A DNA stretch of 64,000 nucleotides from Cricetomys ansorgei (Eukaryota > Chordata > Mammalia > Rodentia > Nesomyidae). How positions within the stretch are numbered: the stretch's first letter is position 1; the number at the start of each line of letters is the position of its first letter. The DNA is taken from contig JAMJFZ010000705.1 in NCBI GenBank assembly GCA_026225945.1, positions 1,373,001 through 1,437,000 on the forward strand, read 5' to 3'. Both the position numbers and the translations under genes were made by a program. Of this stretch, positions 42,204 through 53,371 are shown piece by piece. Under the pieces are notes generated by a model. That model ran no database searches. It saw only the letters and a list, made by a program, of their open reading frames with translations, and was not told the origin of the DNA.

Positions 42204-42784
42204 GCGGAGTGGGGGAGAGCACTTGCTCTTTTTTTGATGCTTTCCACTTCTGATAGATAGCTACTTAACTTTCAAAGTTGGCAAGTGACAATCAATGACT
42301 ATGTATGGCATGGGAATACAACTAAATTGTCTCAGATGAAGGTTGGAGGCCCTACAGCTGCAAAATGCAAGTGGGCACCTAAAGGAAATATCTTGGAAAG
42401 GAAGTAACATTTGCTGCGCCTTACCTCCTATGATCTGCAATATGTGCTTTGTGTGCTTCTCCCTTCATTGTTCTAGCAACTGTAAACCAGCACTATACTC
42501 GCTGTGGGGATCTGGGGCCCAGCCACTTCAACACTTGTTAGTCTTTGCTGAGTGGCAGCTTGGCAGTCGGCTGCAGAACACTTTCTGGTCATAAATGAGA
42601 GAGTAGGAATAGCATCTAGTATTCTCGCAATTGTATCTATCCTTTACACAGAGGGAAAGAGCTGTGTTTGCCCTTTGAAGTCAAGCCCATGTCATGAGGC
42701 ATGGAAGCAATCTTTGAAGTCAAAAGTCAGTGGAAAAACAATTCCCCTTAAAAAACAAACAACAACAACAACAAAAAACCAGTG

Positions 42785-43130
42785 CTATCTCATGTAACCT
42801 TGAACCGATTTCTTAACCTCTCTAAACTGTGAACTAGTAATAGTAGTGCACTTGCAGATTTGTGGTGCAGTGAGCTATGGGAGTGTGAAAAAATCCAGTA
42901 TGGCTCAGCCACCTAAGGGCTCTGCCAGGGATTCACTAGCGCCAACCGGAACCTCAGCATCTACAGAAAGAACTATGGTTTAGTGAAACTCATGCCATGA
43001 GCTACTCTGTCACAAGTCAAGGGACTTTGCTCTGCCCCTGGCATCACCAAGGCTACATGACCTTTGTTGAGTCACTTTCCCTTCCTGGGCTTTGGCTTCT
43101 TCTTATATTTGTAACATTATATTGTTTGGT
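42785..43130 (+). mobile_element. Two probable MIR fragments
   Basis: TGAACCGATTTCTTAACCTC (42802 on) and GACCTTTGTTGAGTCACTT / CCCTTCCTGGGCTTTGG (43059 on) each match the MIR core in sense orientation. Both are diverged. Confidence 0.5.
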
Positions 43131-43189
43131 TTCACAGCATTTGGACATTTCTATTTTTTCTCATTATCCAGTCACTCAAAAAACAATGT

Positions 43190-43402
43190 GGCATAGCCCA
43201 GTTGATACTGTTTGCCTAGCATGTACAAAACCCTGAATTTGCTCTCCAGTACCACATATACCAGACTTGGTGGCACACACCTCTGATCCCAGCACTCAGG
43301 AAGTGGAGATAGGCAATCAGAAGTTCAAATTCATACTTGACTGCATAATGGGTTCAAGGCTTACTTTGCTACAGAAGACCTGGTCTCAATAAAAAAAAAA
43401 TA
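43190..43402 (+). mobile_element. B4 composite SINE
   Basis: ID head (GGCATAGCCCAGTTGATAC, TTTGCCTAGCATGTAC, TGCTCTCCAGTACC) then B1-like body (GGTGGCACACACCTCTGATC, CAGCACTCAGGAAGTGG) and A-tail. Confidence 0.82.
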
Positions 43403-43564
43403 AAGTCAAAAAAATAAAATCATCCTCAGCTACATAGACAGTTGGAGGCCAGCCTACTCTACACATGACCTTGTCTAAAAAACAAAGCAAAAAACAACAA
43501 AAAAAAACATGGAATGAGATGTAGACTACTTGTAGAGCACTTGCCTGGCATTGTGAAAAAGCAG

Positions 43565-43604
43565 AAGGAAGGAAGGAAGGAAGGAAGGAGGGAAGGAAGG
43601 AAGG
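43565..43604. repeat. (GGAA)n microsatellite
   Basis: About ten GGAA units with one GGAGGGAA interruption. Confidence 0.96.
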
Positions 43605-43859
43605 GGAAAAGAAGACCACCTGGAAAGAACCTGGCCACCAGGTCAGAACCTGAAGGTCTGTGTTTATGGAAGTTGGACATCTCAAATATTTCCCAAAGGC
43701 ACAAGTCTCTGAAGCCTGGTGGCCTGGAAGGAAAGTCAGGGCTCCTCATAAACAGATACAACTCAGGCCCCTCCCTTCTGGCCTCCAGAGAGATGCCCCC
43801 ACAGGCTTGGGCCTTTCTGCCAAGGCAGGCCTGGAGCTGATTCAGGGGCCCAGCTGCCT

Positions 43860-43873
43860 GTTGCCATGGCAAC
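43860..43873. promoter_or_regulatory. Perfect palindromic RFX X-box
   Basis: GTTGCCATGGCAAC, the ideal two-half-site RFX motif, in single-copy DNA. A second near-perfect copy lies at 36673. No CpG island or donor is adjacent, so an enhancer role is more likely than a promoter. Confidence 0.5.
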
Positions 43874-43879
43874 ATTCCA

Positions 43880-44390
43880 GCACACTTTGCATAGTGACGG
43901 GGATGCTAGGTTTTGCTAACAAAGTGCTCTGTAAAGGACTTCATGTCTTTGGCAGGGACAATTCCGCCTTCTTTTTCTCGCAAATAACTGTGGGGGCTGT
44001 GAAGAGGGATTTGGCAAGTCACTTCCTCTGTCTTGGCCTGCGCCCCTGGGCTTTCCTTGAAGGCACAAGTTGGCAGCTTTTTCTTTCTCTAGTTCCAAAT
44101 ATACCATCACTACCCTCCTCCTGTCCAAACCCCCGTCCAGAGGAAAGAATGGTTTTTTCCTTGCTTAGAGCCCAACATGTTTACGAAAACAGGAGGAATG
44201 CGTTGTTCTAATCGCCTGTATCCCCTCGGCTGATTGCTGGGTCAAACAGTCCTCAATTCCCTTTCCTTTGTTCAGAATGCCCAGGGATTTTCAGGATTAA
44301 AGCAGGAAGACCATGTCCTATCCTGGGGAATGAGTCCCTGGGGCAGGAAATAGGCTCTGCATTCTGAGTGGGCTTGGAAGAAAGCCAGGC
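43880..44390. other. Unassigned sequence
   Basis: The 183-codon plus frame at 43660-44211 and its minus counterpart show no domain. No repeat recognised. Confidence 0.3.
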
Positions 44391-44394
44391 AGCT

Positions 44395-44530
44395 GGGCAA
44401 ATCCTGATTTTATTTGTCCAAGGGATGTGACCTTAGACACACATCACTGAACCTCTCTGGGCCTCAGTTTCTTCACACATGCAATGGGGATGATGAGATA
44501 GGCTTTATATGGGCATTATGGAAGGAACAC
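44395..44530 (+). mobile_element. MIR SINE
   Basis: GATGTGACCTTAGACACAC, CACTGAACCTCTCTGGGCC, TCAGTTTCTTCACACATGC, AATGGGGATGATGAG. Confidence 0.85.
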
Positions 44531-44691
44531 TGCAAAGTGTAAATGTATCTTATGCGTGCCTGCATCTGTTTCTTTTGCTCTCATCTTGGTTGAATATAAT
44601 GATGCACCAGTCTCCTGACCTCTTCATTTCTACTGCAGTCTCCCCCAGCTCAGCTACACTGGCAATCATGCCAACATTTAAATAGCACCTT

Positions 44692-44940
44692 GGGGCTAGG
44701 AGTATGACTCAGTAGTGGAAGGCTTGCCTAGCATGTGTGAGACTCTGGTCATCCCCAGCATATGGTGGGTGGTGGTGTGCTGTATATATCATGCTGGTCC
44801 TGGTGGCACAGGCCTATCATTCCAGCTACTCAGGATACCAAGGCAGAAGAATTGCTAGTTTAAGGCTTGCATAGTTTACTGGATGAGTTCCAGGCCAACC
44901 TGGGCAACTTAGTGAAATCTTATCTCAAAATAAAAAGATG
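44692..44940 (+). mobile_element. B4 composite SINE
   Basis: ID part GGGGCTAGGAGTATGACTC, AGGCTTGCCTAGCATGTG, TCATCCCCAGCATATGG; B1-like part GGTGGCACAGGCCTATCATT, AGCTACTCAGGATACC, GGCCAACCTGGGCAACTTAG, A-tail. Confidence 0.85.
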
Positions 44941-45000
44941 TCCAGCAGAAGAGCACTTTTGTGCCTAACATGCACAGAAAAGAAAATGAAATAGAAAAAC

Positions 45001-45230
45001 ATCACTGGGAAGCTGAGGCAGGAAGATATCAAGTTCAAGGTCAACCTAGGCTTCATAGCAATACTGAGTCTCAATTTTCCCCACCACCACCTACTTTGTG
45101 TCGCTCCATTGCTTTCAAGCTCTAGTGACTTCTCACTGTGCTTCCCACTTTAGACATACTAGCCTTCTTTCCATTTCTCAAAGGCATTGAGGCCCTCACC
45201 TCAGGGACTCAGCACTTTCCAAACCCTTTG
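45001..45230. mobile_element. B1 fragment (+) followed by L2 fragment (-)
   Basis: 45001-45075: GGGAAGCTGAGGCAGGAAG, AAGGTCAACCTAGGCTTC (sense B1 remnant). 45095-45225: ACATACTAGCCTTCTTTCC, ACCTCAGGGACTCAGCACTT (antisense L2). Confidence 0.55.
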
Positions 45231-45549
45231 CTGGCTCATTCTCATCCTCAGTTCTTCCTAGCTTGAGAACTGGCCCCCCAACACATATCCATACTGATTC
45301 CCCAGAGTCATCCAGTGCAACAACCCCATGCTGCCATCCCCACCCCTGAACAACTCTGCTCACAATCTTGCTTTCTTGTTTGCACATTCAGTACACCTGC
45401 CTCAGGTATCTCTCTATCCCCAGTGTCCACACAACTGCCACATGATAGCTTCAAAACAATCTATAGAAGGAATGAACAAATGAATGAGTGAATAAAGCAG
45501 TTGGAGTGTTGGAAAGCATGAAATGCAATGGAGCACAGAGGATGCCTGT

Positions 45550-45670
45550 CCTTTTTCCCCTTCCTTCCTCCCTTCCTTCCTTCCTCCCTCCCTCCTCCCT
45601 CCCTTCCTTCCTCCCTCCCTTCCTTCCTTCCTTCCTTCCTTCCTTCCTTCCTTCCTTCCTTCCTTCCTTT
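45550..45670. repeat. (CCTT)n polypyrimidine microsatellite
   Basis: About 120 bp of CCTT and CCCT units, the last 55 bp nearly perfect. The Pro/Ser/Phe-rich plus frame is translated repeat. Confidence 0.97.
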
Positions 45671-45762
45671 TTTAAGCTTATTTGAGACTAGGTCTACTTT
45701 GTAGACCTGGTTGATCTGGAACTCAGAGACCTGCCTGCCTCTGCCTCCAGAGTGCTGAGATG
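45671..45762 (-). mobile_element. B1 SINE, antisense, partial
   Basis: TTTGAGACTAGGTCTACTTT, TAGACCTGGTTGATCTGG, CTGCCTGCCTCTGCCTCC, AGAGTGCTGAGATG. Confidence 0.82.
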
Positions 45763-45764
45763 TT

Positions 45765-46560
45765 ACCCTTTCTTTTCGCCGCCTTTGTCATCTGGGTATA
45801 CATCAGAGGGCTCTTGTGCAAGACCTGTGGCCTCCAAAGCCGAGAGTACATTTACCTACTAAAGTGTGGGAAGAAAATATTAACATTCATATTAACGCTC
45901 ATTTTAGCACAGTTTAATTTCCATATTTGTCTATGTTTTATTATTTAAAAAAACCAATTAGCACAATATTACAAGTATATAGTTTATACATAAATATACA
46001 TATCTTGGAACACAGGATTAAAAATACTTGGAGACCACAGCTGGTAGGAAACAAATAGGCAGATTGTTGGCAGCACGGTCTACAGATGCACTGGGCTGGG
46101 CCAGCACAGATTTCTATATCAGAGTATTAGAGATTGAATGCCTTGGGATTAAGGCATTAAGAATGGAGGCAGCATCAGGTACAAACCTCTCCCACCCCAA
46201 TTCTTAGCATGTATGTTGACCCTCTTCACAAATGATCATGTTTGTCTTGTCCTTTAGAGAGACCTGGGACTTTTCCTTTCTAGGAGAGTTTCTTTTACAA
46301 GTCTTTAGAGAATCTATGACTCTAGAACTTGGTGTTTTTTCACTCCAGAGGCAAGTATGTGGGGGGAAAGACTGAGGTGCAGGGGCTCCCTTAACACAGG
46401 CTAGTGTTTCTCCCATTGGTGTGTTCTCTGTAAATAGAAGGATGCCTTGAGCAGGCTGGGTGTGTACTTGTTGATCACCATCAGTACCCAGGACACACCC
46501 CCTCCAAGTGTCTGAGCTGAGAGAACACTCAGGGAGCAAGCAGGTCCACCATTTCACTGC
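45765..46560. other. Unassigned sequence
   Basis: AT-rich 45890-46040 may be an old DNA-transposon remnant but I cannot name it. The minus frame 46204-46575 has no domain. Confidence 0.3.
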
Positions 46561-46569
46561 CAAGATAGA

Positions 46570-46650
46570 AAGCAAATGAGGCTTGGAGAGGCCAAGGCTG
46601 GCCCAAGGTCATGGAGTATCTAGCCATCACCCTTTTGTGCCTGTTTCTCT
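46570..46650 (-). mobile_element. MIR fragment, antisense
   Basis: AAATGAGGCTTGGAGAGGCC, CCCAAGGTCATGGAGTATC. Confidence 0.55.
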
Positions 46651-46960
46651 GCTTAGCCACTGTGATGAATGCTCATTTATAACCCTGGCCTTCTTTGGTT
46701 CCTCCTCCTTGGCCTGCTACTTATAGCACTGGCTCTCCAAACCTCTCTGGCTTTCTTACTGGGACAGGAGCCAAAACTCAAAACATTCCAAATCACAATT
46801 CCACAGCATCCTGCCTTCACCATACCCACACATTCTATATACATGCCCACTCTTTCTATGGATATTAATGATGTCACTGCCTTTCTAGTTGCTTTGGCCC
46901 CGATTACAAAGTATTCAACTTCTACTGAGTAAATGCTACTAAATGTCAAGCACTTTTAAA

Positions 46961-46961
<1 letters not shown>

Positions 46962-47009
<48 letters not shown>
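46962..47009. repeat. (TG)n microsatellite
   Basis: About 23 perfect units at the head of an antisense B2/B3-type SINE. Confidence 0.97.
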
Positions 47010-47011
<2 letters not shown>

Positions 47012-47665
47012 ATGGAGGAGGCATGCATGCCATGTGGAGATTAGAGGACACTTTTGTGTATGACTTCTAGGTATCAAACTCAGCTCTCTCCAGCTATGTG
47101 CCCCATAGGCCCATAATTTTGAATGCTTGTTTCCCAGATCACTGCACTAACTGAGGTTTAGGGGGTGTGGTCTTGCTGAAGAAAGTATGTCCTGGGAGTG
47201 GGCTTTGAGGTTTCAAAACCATGCAACATTCCTAGTTGGCTCTTCCTGCTCCATGTTTGGGATTCGAGATGTGAACCCTAAGCTCCTGCTCCAGTCGCCA
47301 TGTGTGCCTGCTGCCACGCCTTCCCCTCATGATGGTGATGAGCTCTTTGTTTTTTCTCTTGAGACAGGCTCTCATTATGTAGCTATGGCTGACCTGGAAC
47401 TCACTATAGATCAGGCTAGCCTTGAACTCAAGCTAGAATTTGAGATCCTCCTGCCTCTACCTCCTGAGTGCTGAGATTAAAGGCATGAATCACCATATTT
47501 GGCCAGCTGGTAACCTCTTATCCTTATGGTACTGTTAGCCCAAATAAACGCTTCCTTCTATAAGATGCCTTGGCCAGAGTGTTTTATCACAGCAATAGAA
47601 AAGTAACTAATATACCAGCTTGCACAGCAAACATCTTTACTTACTGAGCCATCTCACCAGACCTA
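47010..47665. mobile_element. Nested insertions: B2/B3-type SINE split by hAT, hAT split by B1
   Basis: 47010-47095 (TGTGGAGATTAGAGGACAC, CAAACTCAGCTC) and 47622-47665 (CTTTACTTACTGAGCCATCT) are halves of an antisense B2/B3-type SINE. Between them 47125-47617 is a URR1/RCHARR1-group hAT (GAATGCTTGTTTCCCAG ... TTTGAGGTTTCAAAACC ... CACAGCAATAGAAAAGTAAC). It is itself broken at 47345-47505 by an antisense B1 (TTGAGACAGGCTCTCATTAT ... CACCATATTTGGC). Insertion order is therefore SINE, hAT, B1. Confidence 0.75.
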
Positions 47666-47679
47666 AAATTTTTTTACGG

Positions 47680-49690
47680 ATGATTAACATATACATGAAA
47701 GAATACACACACTGACTAGTAATCACAAAGTGCACACTCACCTCACTCTTGTCTCCCTAGCCTGAGAAGCTGACCAAGACCAGGACCAGGACTAGGGTTG
47801 CAGAGCTCTCTTACCTTTAGGCACTATTGCAGATCATCACTCCAATAGCTTTGTGAGTAGTTAAACACAATTTACAAACTAATTTAATTTTGTCTCAAAT
47901 ATCCAACAAATTAGGCTTTTTGACACACTCAATTATATACTAGCATATGTGTATAGGCTAAATTTACACATGCATGTGCTTCTAAAATCCTCCTCTGTAC
48001 TGTCAGCTCATACCACTTGCGAACTGTGTATCACATTTTGTGGTGCATTGTACTGGGGAATTAGTGTGAAGGGAAGTTTGTCTCTGCCAGGAAAAAAATT
48101 TTTTAAAGGGTTTGAATCTAATAGGGTGTCATCCACACTGGACCAGAACTCTGTAGAGCAGATGTGGCTATTCAGTGGCATCTTCCATTCTGGTAGCAAG
48201 TCTCTGAGAAGATATCCTGAAAGTGTTTGGGTTGGGACTTGAGAAATGAGGATGGGTTTTCATGGGTACAGTTGAAATTGGAGGGAAAAGCATTCCTGTA
48301 GAAGGAATAGAAATGGAGGAAACTTTATTGAGACTAAGAGAAAATACTCCTTCAGGTGTGAGGACTGTGACTGTAGCCCACTGGGACAGAATCTCTCAGA
48401 CCAGAGCTGAATTATGCTTGCACACTAGGCACATGCCCAGTGATGGGTAGATTGCTGGGGTCACAGTTGAGCTGTATCTTGAAATTCAGTGCCTCCAGTG
48501 AAACTTCGATCTGGAAGTCTCCACACCAAGTGAAGTGTGTGCAGGTAGGTCATTGCACATGGGACCAGCAGTGTGTTTAGAGTTGGCTAACTCAGGTCTA
48601 AGACACAACCATGCCACTTTCTAACTCAATCTCTTTATTCTATTTCTTCATCTTCTGATTGGGCCCAATGAGCCAGAGTGTTACAGGAATGAGAACATGA
48701 CTAAAGTGACAGGCTGGCTCTTGTCCCAGTTGGGACTCCAGGTGGCAGTCTGGAGATGGCACCACCTCCTGCCCAGTTCTCCACCCTTCCCCTTAGCATC
48801 CTTGAAGGCATGGGGAGTCTGCTGATGAGGTGGCAAACAAAGAACCTTAATCTCTTTCACTTTGGGGCACATGATTGCTTTCAAGCCCCAGATTTCTCTG
48901 TCTCTCCTCTGTTGATAATTTTAAAGCATCAAGCATGGTGGGGCTGGTTGAGGGAGACCCTGGCCAAAGAGTTGGGCCTGCCTTTCCCTCAGATCCTTCC
49001 TCTTCAGACTGCTCCTGGTTTGATCCAGCTTGAACCTATGCTGGAAACTCCTCAAACTCCACATGAAGACACTATGGAAATGCAGCCCCATCCTAGAGCT
49101 ACTCTGTCTCCCTCTAAGCATGTGGCACAGTGATCAGGGGAGAGGACCTACCTAGCCCCTCTCCATAGACAGCCACCTCGGTCCAGGAGATCAGTTAGAA
49201 GAGCCACCAGCACCCTGTGCAACCAGATGTCCTTTCTAATATGCAAGAAGGTGTGAGAAGACTTGTGTGGGCCATGAGTAGTAGCATATGATGTTTTCAG
49301 AGGAGCCATCCAGAAGGAAGAAGATCAGGGAAAGTCTGCAGGGCAGAGTGGCTGGCTCCATAGTTCTGCTAATACCTAACTATCTACTGGCAAGGTGGTC
49401 TTTTTTCATGGCAGAAGCTTGTTGAGGCATAGTCTATGCCAGGCCACCCTCAAGGCACAACCTCAAGCCACTCTGCTCCCACACAGCCCTCCAGGAAACT
49501 GTGGAGTACCAGACAGGAGCCTCGTGGACTTATGGAGGAGTTCTAACACAGCCAGTGCTAAAAGTACTCAGACTGAGAATGTGGGTAGGGAGCAAGGCTT
49601 TGGGAGCATAGTGGCATTTGAGCTACAGTTTGAGGAGGTGCCTATAGGGCTTGGGAGTCTTACAGGGAAAACAATGAGAAGGGGATGGGG
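47680..49690. other. Unassigned, mostly single-copy sequence
   Basis: About 2 kb with no interspersed repeat that I can name securely (a weak MIR-like stretch at 48590-48680). No exon or promoter signal. Frames such as 48756-49133 (+) have no domain. Confidence 0.35.
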
Positions 49691-49751
49691 AGCACTTTTA
49701 GCAAGCACTTACTATGTGCCTGGTGTCATGCCATAGAAGCCTTAGAATACA

Positions 49752-50088
49752 ATGGTTCCCTGTATTCATGGAGAATGCATTCCAGGATCTTGAAACTACT
49801 GATAGAACTGGACCATGAGTAGACTACGCTTTTTCCCCCATAAATACACACATGCCTATGATACAGTTTAATTTATAAATTGGGCACAGTATGAGACTAA
49901 TAACTATAACCATTAATAAAAACAGAATAGTAATATACTGTAATAAAGTTATGTGAAGGCAGGTTCCTTGTCTTTCCACATATCCTTTGTTATGAAGATG
50001 TGAGACATACAAAGCCCATGTGATGAGATGGAGTGAGGTAGCTATGGAGGCATCAGGCTACATATAACCTGGAAATTTGTTCAGACGG
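49752..50088 (+). mobile_element. Tigger-like DNA transposon, left part
   Basis: GGTTCCCTGTATTCATGGAG, GCATTCCAGGATCTTGAAAC, ACACATGCCTATGATACAG, TTTAATTTATAAATTGGGC, AATATACTGTAATAAAGTTA, TGATGAGATGGAGTGAGG follow a eutherian TcMar-Tigger-type repeat. Family name uncertain. Confidence 0.65.
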
Positions 50089-50285
50089 ATGGGTGTGTTG
50101 GCTCACTCCTATAACCCCAGCACCTGGAGGCTGAGGCAGGAGGATGACTGTGAATAGTGAGACACCCCCACACCCTGGTTCTCATGCATGCACACACACA
50201 CACCTCTCAAGGGGATAATTAAACTGTGGAGATGGGCATGTCATTCACAAGGTCCTAGGCTGGATCCCCAGCACCCGAAAAATGC
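50089..50285 (+). mobile_element. Degraded B1-like and ID-like pieces
   Basis: GGCTCACTCCTATAACCCC / AGGCTGAGGCAGGAGGATG (about 50098-50145) and GTCCTAGGCTGGATCCCCAG (about 50250-50270), separated by a short CA run. Confidence 0.6.
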
Positions 50286-50289
50286 TTGC

Positions 50290-51530
50290 TTTGGTCGGTA
50301 TCCTCTCTCCTTAATTTACTTCTTCAACTCTGCTCCAAATGTGACAGCAGCTTCTTCACTGGCAAACAGACTGTCCTGAAATTTTTATAGTTTTCAACCC
50401 AAACCTATTTGTGAATCTGTGTAGCCAGACCTTGCTTGGGAAACATGGCTCGGTGTCACTCCCTTCCTAACCCTCTGCTCGAGTTTCCTTATCTGCTCCA
50501 TGGTTCTGGTGCCACACCGTGCCAACAACAGTTGGAATGAGTTTTCTGTTCATGTCTTCCACCCACAAATTTAATTCCTTTTGCATGCATTTCTTCTTTC
50601 CTCACAGTTTTGCAGATAGATTTGTTCTTACCATAGCCTTAGCAACCTTGGCACACAGCTCCTCTTTCCCTCATTAACTTGAGAACTTTCACTTCTCGGA
50701 AGCACTTGTTGGGTTTTCTTTGGCACAGCCAAATATAGCTAGTTAGATATTAGTAGGATTAGAAGGATTGGGGCTAGGCCGCTATCTCTTATCAACACCT
50801 TGTAAAACCCACTACTCCAACTGCAGGTCTGATCAGTGGAATGGGACTTTATTCTTATTCCTGGCCTGGGAGGAAAGATGACATCCTGAAATGACCAGAA
50901 GATCATTAATTGAAACTATCGAAACCTGGCTCCAGGATCACTGAACCTTATAAAATGATTGTATGTAGGAGGCTTTCTGGTAAAGAGCAGAGGTGTGCCA
51001 TTGCCGTCTCTTGGAAGAATCCAAACGGGCCTGTCAATCACTTAGACAACAAAGCACTCCTTAGGAAAGCTGTTCCAGAGACAAGTTTAGAAATAATATA
51101 GACCCTGCCTAAAATGTAATTCAGCAGAATAGTCTCTCGTACTGTTGTCACTCTTACTACTTGAGAGTGTGTTCTACAAAAATCCCTTTGGTTACTGTCC
51201 TCTCTTGACTCTGGAATAGACGCTATCTGCTTTCTATATTACATTTTGTGCATCTCAACCAAATTATTTTGATGGACATAACAAGGACAGAGGAAGGAGT
51301 CAAGGGGTAGAAAGAGTTGGGAACAATCTAAGTGATCATCACTCTCCTTGGGATTTGGGGTCATTTTTAAGTAAAATAAGAGTTGCCTGAACTAAGATGG
51401 CTACTAAGTAACTAAGGAGCAGGTAGAAGACACAGTGTATGGACAAAAGATTGGTGTAAGTCACCAGTGGCTCAGAGTACTGTGAAATGAGATTTCATTA
51501 TCCTACTCAGAATGAGGCACAATCTAAAAC
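50290..51530. other. Unassigned sequence between the two Tigger-like parts
   Basis: About 1.2 kb. It might include internal Tigger sequence too diverged to see, or be unrelated DNA. No transposase frame recognisable; the longest frames are about 63 codons. Confidence 0.35.
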
Positions 51531-51537
51531 ATACTAA

Positions 51538-51639
51538 TTGTGGATTTCTGGGACTTTCCATTTCGTGTTTTTGGACTTTGGTTGAGCACGGGCAGTGGAA
51601 ACTTCAGAAAGCAAGACCAGATAAGGGGAGACTACTGTA
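51538..51639 (+). mobile_element. Tigger-like DNA transposon, right end
   Basis: TTTCTGGGACTTTCCATTTC, TTTTTGGACTTTGGTTGAGC, GGGCAGTGGAAACTTCAG, AAAGCAAGACCAGATAAGG, GGAGACTACTGTAG read like the right terminus of the element that begins at 49752, in the same orientation. Confidence 0.6.
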
Positions 51640-52019
51640 GCTTACAAGTTAGGGATTTTCATTGCCTTCCCCATACACTGAGGAGAAGAATCAAGGCTGG
51701 GATTAAATGAGGAGGGCCAGGGATGCAGTGGGGTGCACAGACAGCACGTGAGCATGTGTGATGCAGGGTACAGGCGCTCCGTATGAAATGAGAATTAAGA
51801 GAATGATGATGAATACAAACAGAAAGGATAGGATCTGTCTCTGCAAATCTCTTTTGTTGTTTTCTAAACATGTCAAATTTAGTAAATGTAAAAACCCAAA
51901 GGAAGAAGAAACTACTAGGTGTTGCTAAAGATTTTAGTGTCAAAGTCTGCATCCTGGCAGCCATAACAAGGTAGGCTCAGCTACTGGTACTCAATACACC
52001 AATTAAAGAGACAAGTATT

Positions 52020-52188
52020 AGGGCCTGGTGGCACACACCTTTAATTCCAGCACTCAGGAAGCAGAGGCAGGAGGATCTCTGTAAGTTTCAGGCCAGCCTG
52101 GTCCATACCAGGCAGGGCTACATAGTGAGACCCAGCCTCGGAGAAGGGAGATGAGGAGGGGAGAGAGAGGAGAGAAGAGGGGGGGTGA
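52020..52188 (+). mobile_element. B1 SINE with GA-rich tail
   Basis: GGTGGCACACACCTTTAATT, CAGCACTCAGGAAGCAG, GGCCAGCCTGGTCCATACC, GGGCTACATAGTGAGACCC, then (GGAGA)n to 52188. Confidence 0.9.
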
Positions 52189-52334
52189 ATTAATGGTAAA
52201 AATAGGAAAAAAAGATTTCAGAATGACCTCATTGGGAAGAGGAACAAATAAAGGGATCTACTGTCCCCAAGTCCATCTTCAGGGTCCTAACGTGAGTTTT
52301 AGGTTTAAATAGAAGGCAAGAGGTATGCACAACT

Positions 52335-52732
52335 GTCCTAGTTAGGTTTCTGCTGCTGTGATAAAACACTGAAGAAACCAATCCTGGAGGAGGAAAGTGT
52401 TTATTTGGCTTTCACATCTCAGGTTACTGTCCATCACTAAGAAGTCAGGGCAGGAACTGAAACAAAAACAGAGGCAGGAACCACGGAGGAGTGCTATTTA
52501 CTGGCATGTTCCCCACAGCTTGCTCAGCCTGCTTTCTTATGCAACCCAGGACCACCTGCCCAATGATGGCACTGCCCCCAGCTGACTGGACTCTCCCACA
52601 TCCATCGTTAATTAAGAAAATGCCCCACAGATATGTCACAGACCAATCTGATGGAAGCAATTCCTCAAGTGAGGTTCCTCTTTCCAGGTGACTCTAATTT
52701 GTGTGAAGTTGACAAACTGACCGACACAATAA
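52335..52732 (+). mobile_element. URR1-group hAT element, nearly complete
   Basis: GTCCTAGTTAGGTTTCTGC, TGCTGTGATAAAACACTGA, TTATTTGGCTTTCACATCTC, ACCTGCCCAATGATGGCAC, AGCAATTCCTCAAGTGAGG, GTGAAGTTGACAAACTGACC. The best-preserved copy in the window. Confidence 0.92.
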
Positions 52733-53011
52733 CTAAAGAGTCCTGTTCAGGGTGCAGTCCCACCCATTACTGACTCATAACAGGCCACTCTCTGTCTATC
52801 CTGCAAGGTAGTCGGAGTAATTGTGAGAACCATGTGACATTTTCTTCCTGGGAGACAATTTCCTCCTCTGGCTGACACCAGGCCTTCATCCTTCCCCTCT
52901 TCACGATGGAATGCTTGTGGAAATTACAATTTCTTGGGGTTACTGTTTCAGTAATCTATCTGATAGCCAAGGAGATGGGCACACGTATTTCTTTTAAATA
53001 TCTTCTTTCCA

Positions 53012-53096
53012 GCTGGGGTGGTGCGCCTGCCTTTAATCCCAGCACTCAGGAGGCAAAGGGAGGCGGATCTCTGTGAGTTCGAGGCCAGCCTGGTCT
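53012..53096 (+). mobile_element. B1 SINE, 3'-truncated
   Basis: GTGGTGCGCCTGCCTTTAAT, CCCAGCACTCAGGAGGC, GAGTTCGAGGCCAGCCTGG, then breaks into TATATATA after about 85 bp. Confidence 0.9.
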
Positions 53097-53154
53097 ATAT
53101 ATATATTCTTTCTGGCTAACATGGTTATATAGAGCTCCCTCCCCTCTTTTTCCG

Positions 53155-53330
53155 TCTATTTGGATGTCTGTAAAGTGAATTCTAGCAATGGGTATCTGAC
53201 AGGACTGTTGTGGGGAGGATCTGCAATGATGATTTGAACTGTGCTTTGAAGAGCTGAGAATGTAGCTCAGTGGCAGGATACTTATCTTGCTTGCCCGGCT
53301 CTGATTTCCACCCCTAGCACTGAAAAAATG
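53155..53330 (+). mobile_element. MIR fragment followed by ID SINE
   Basis: 53165-53240: CTGTAAAGTGAATTCTAGC, GACAGGACTGTTGTGGGG (MIR 3' part). 53251-53330: GCTGAGAATGTAGCTCAGTG, GCACTGAAAAAATGC (sense ID). Confidence 0.7.
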
Positions 53331-53371
53331 CTTTGAGCAGGGTTTCTGTAGTCCTAGTCATATTCAACCTA

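Noticed and set aside
43660..44211. 183-codon plus-strand frame
   Set aside because: No domain, starts beside a GGAA microsatellite, overlapped by equal-quality frames in other phases.
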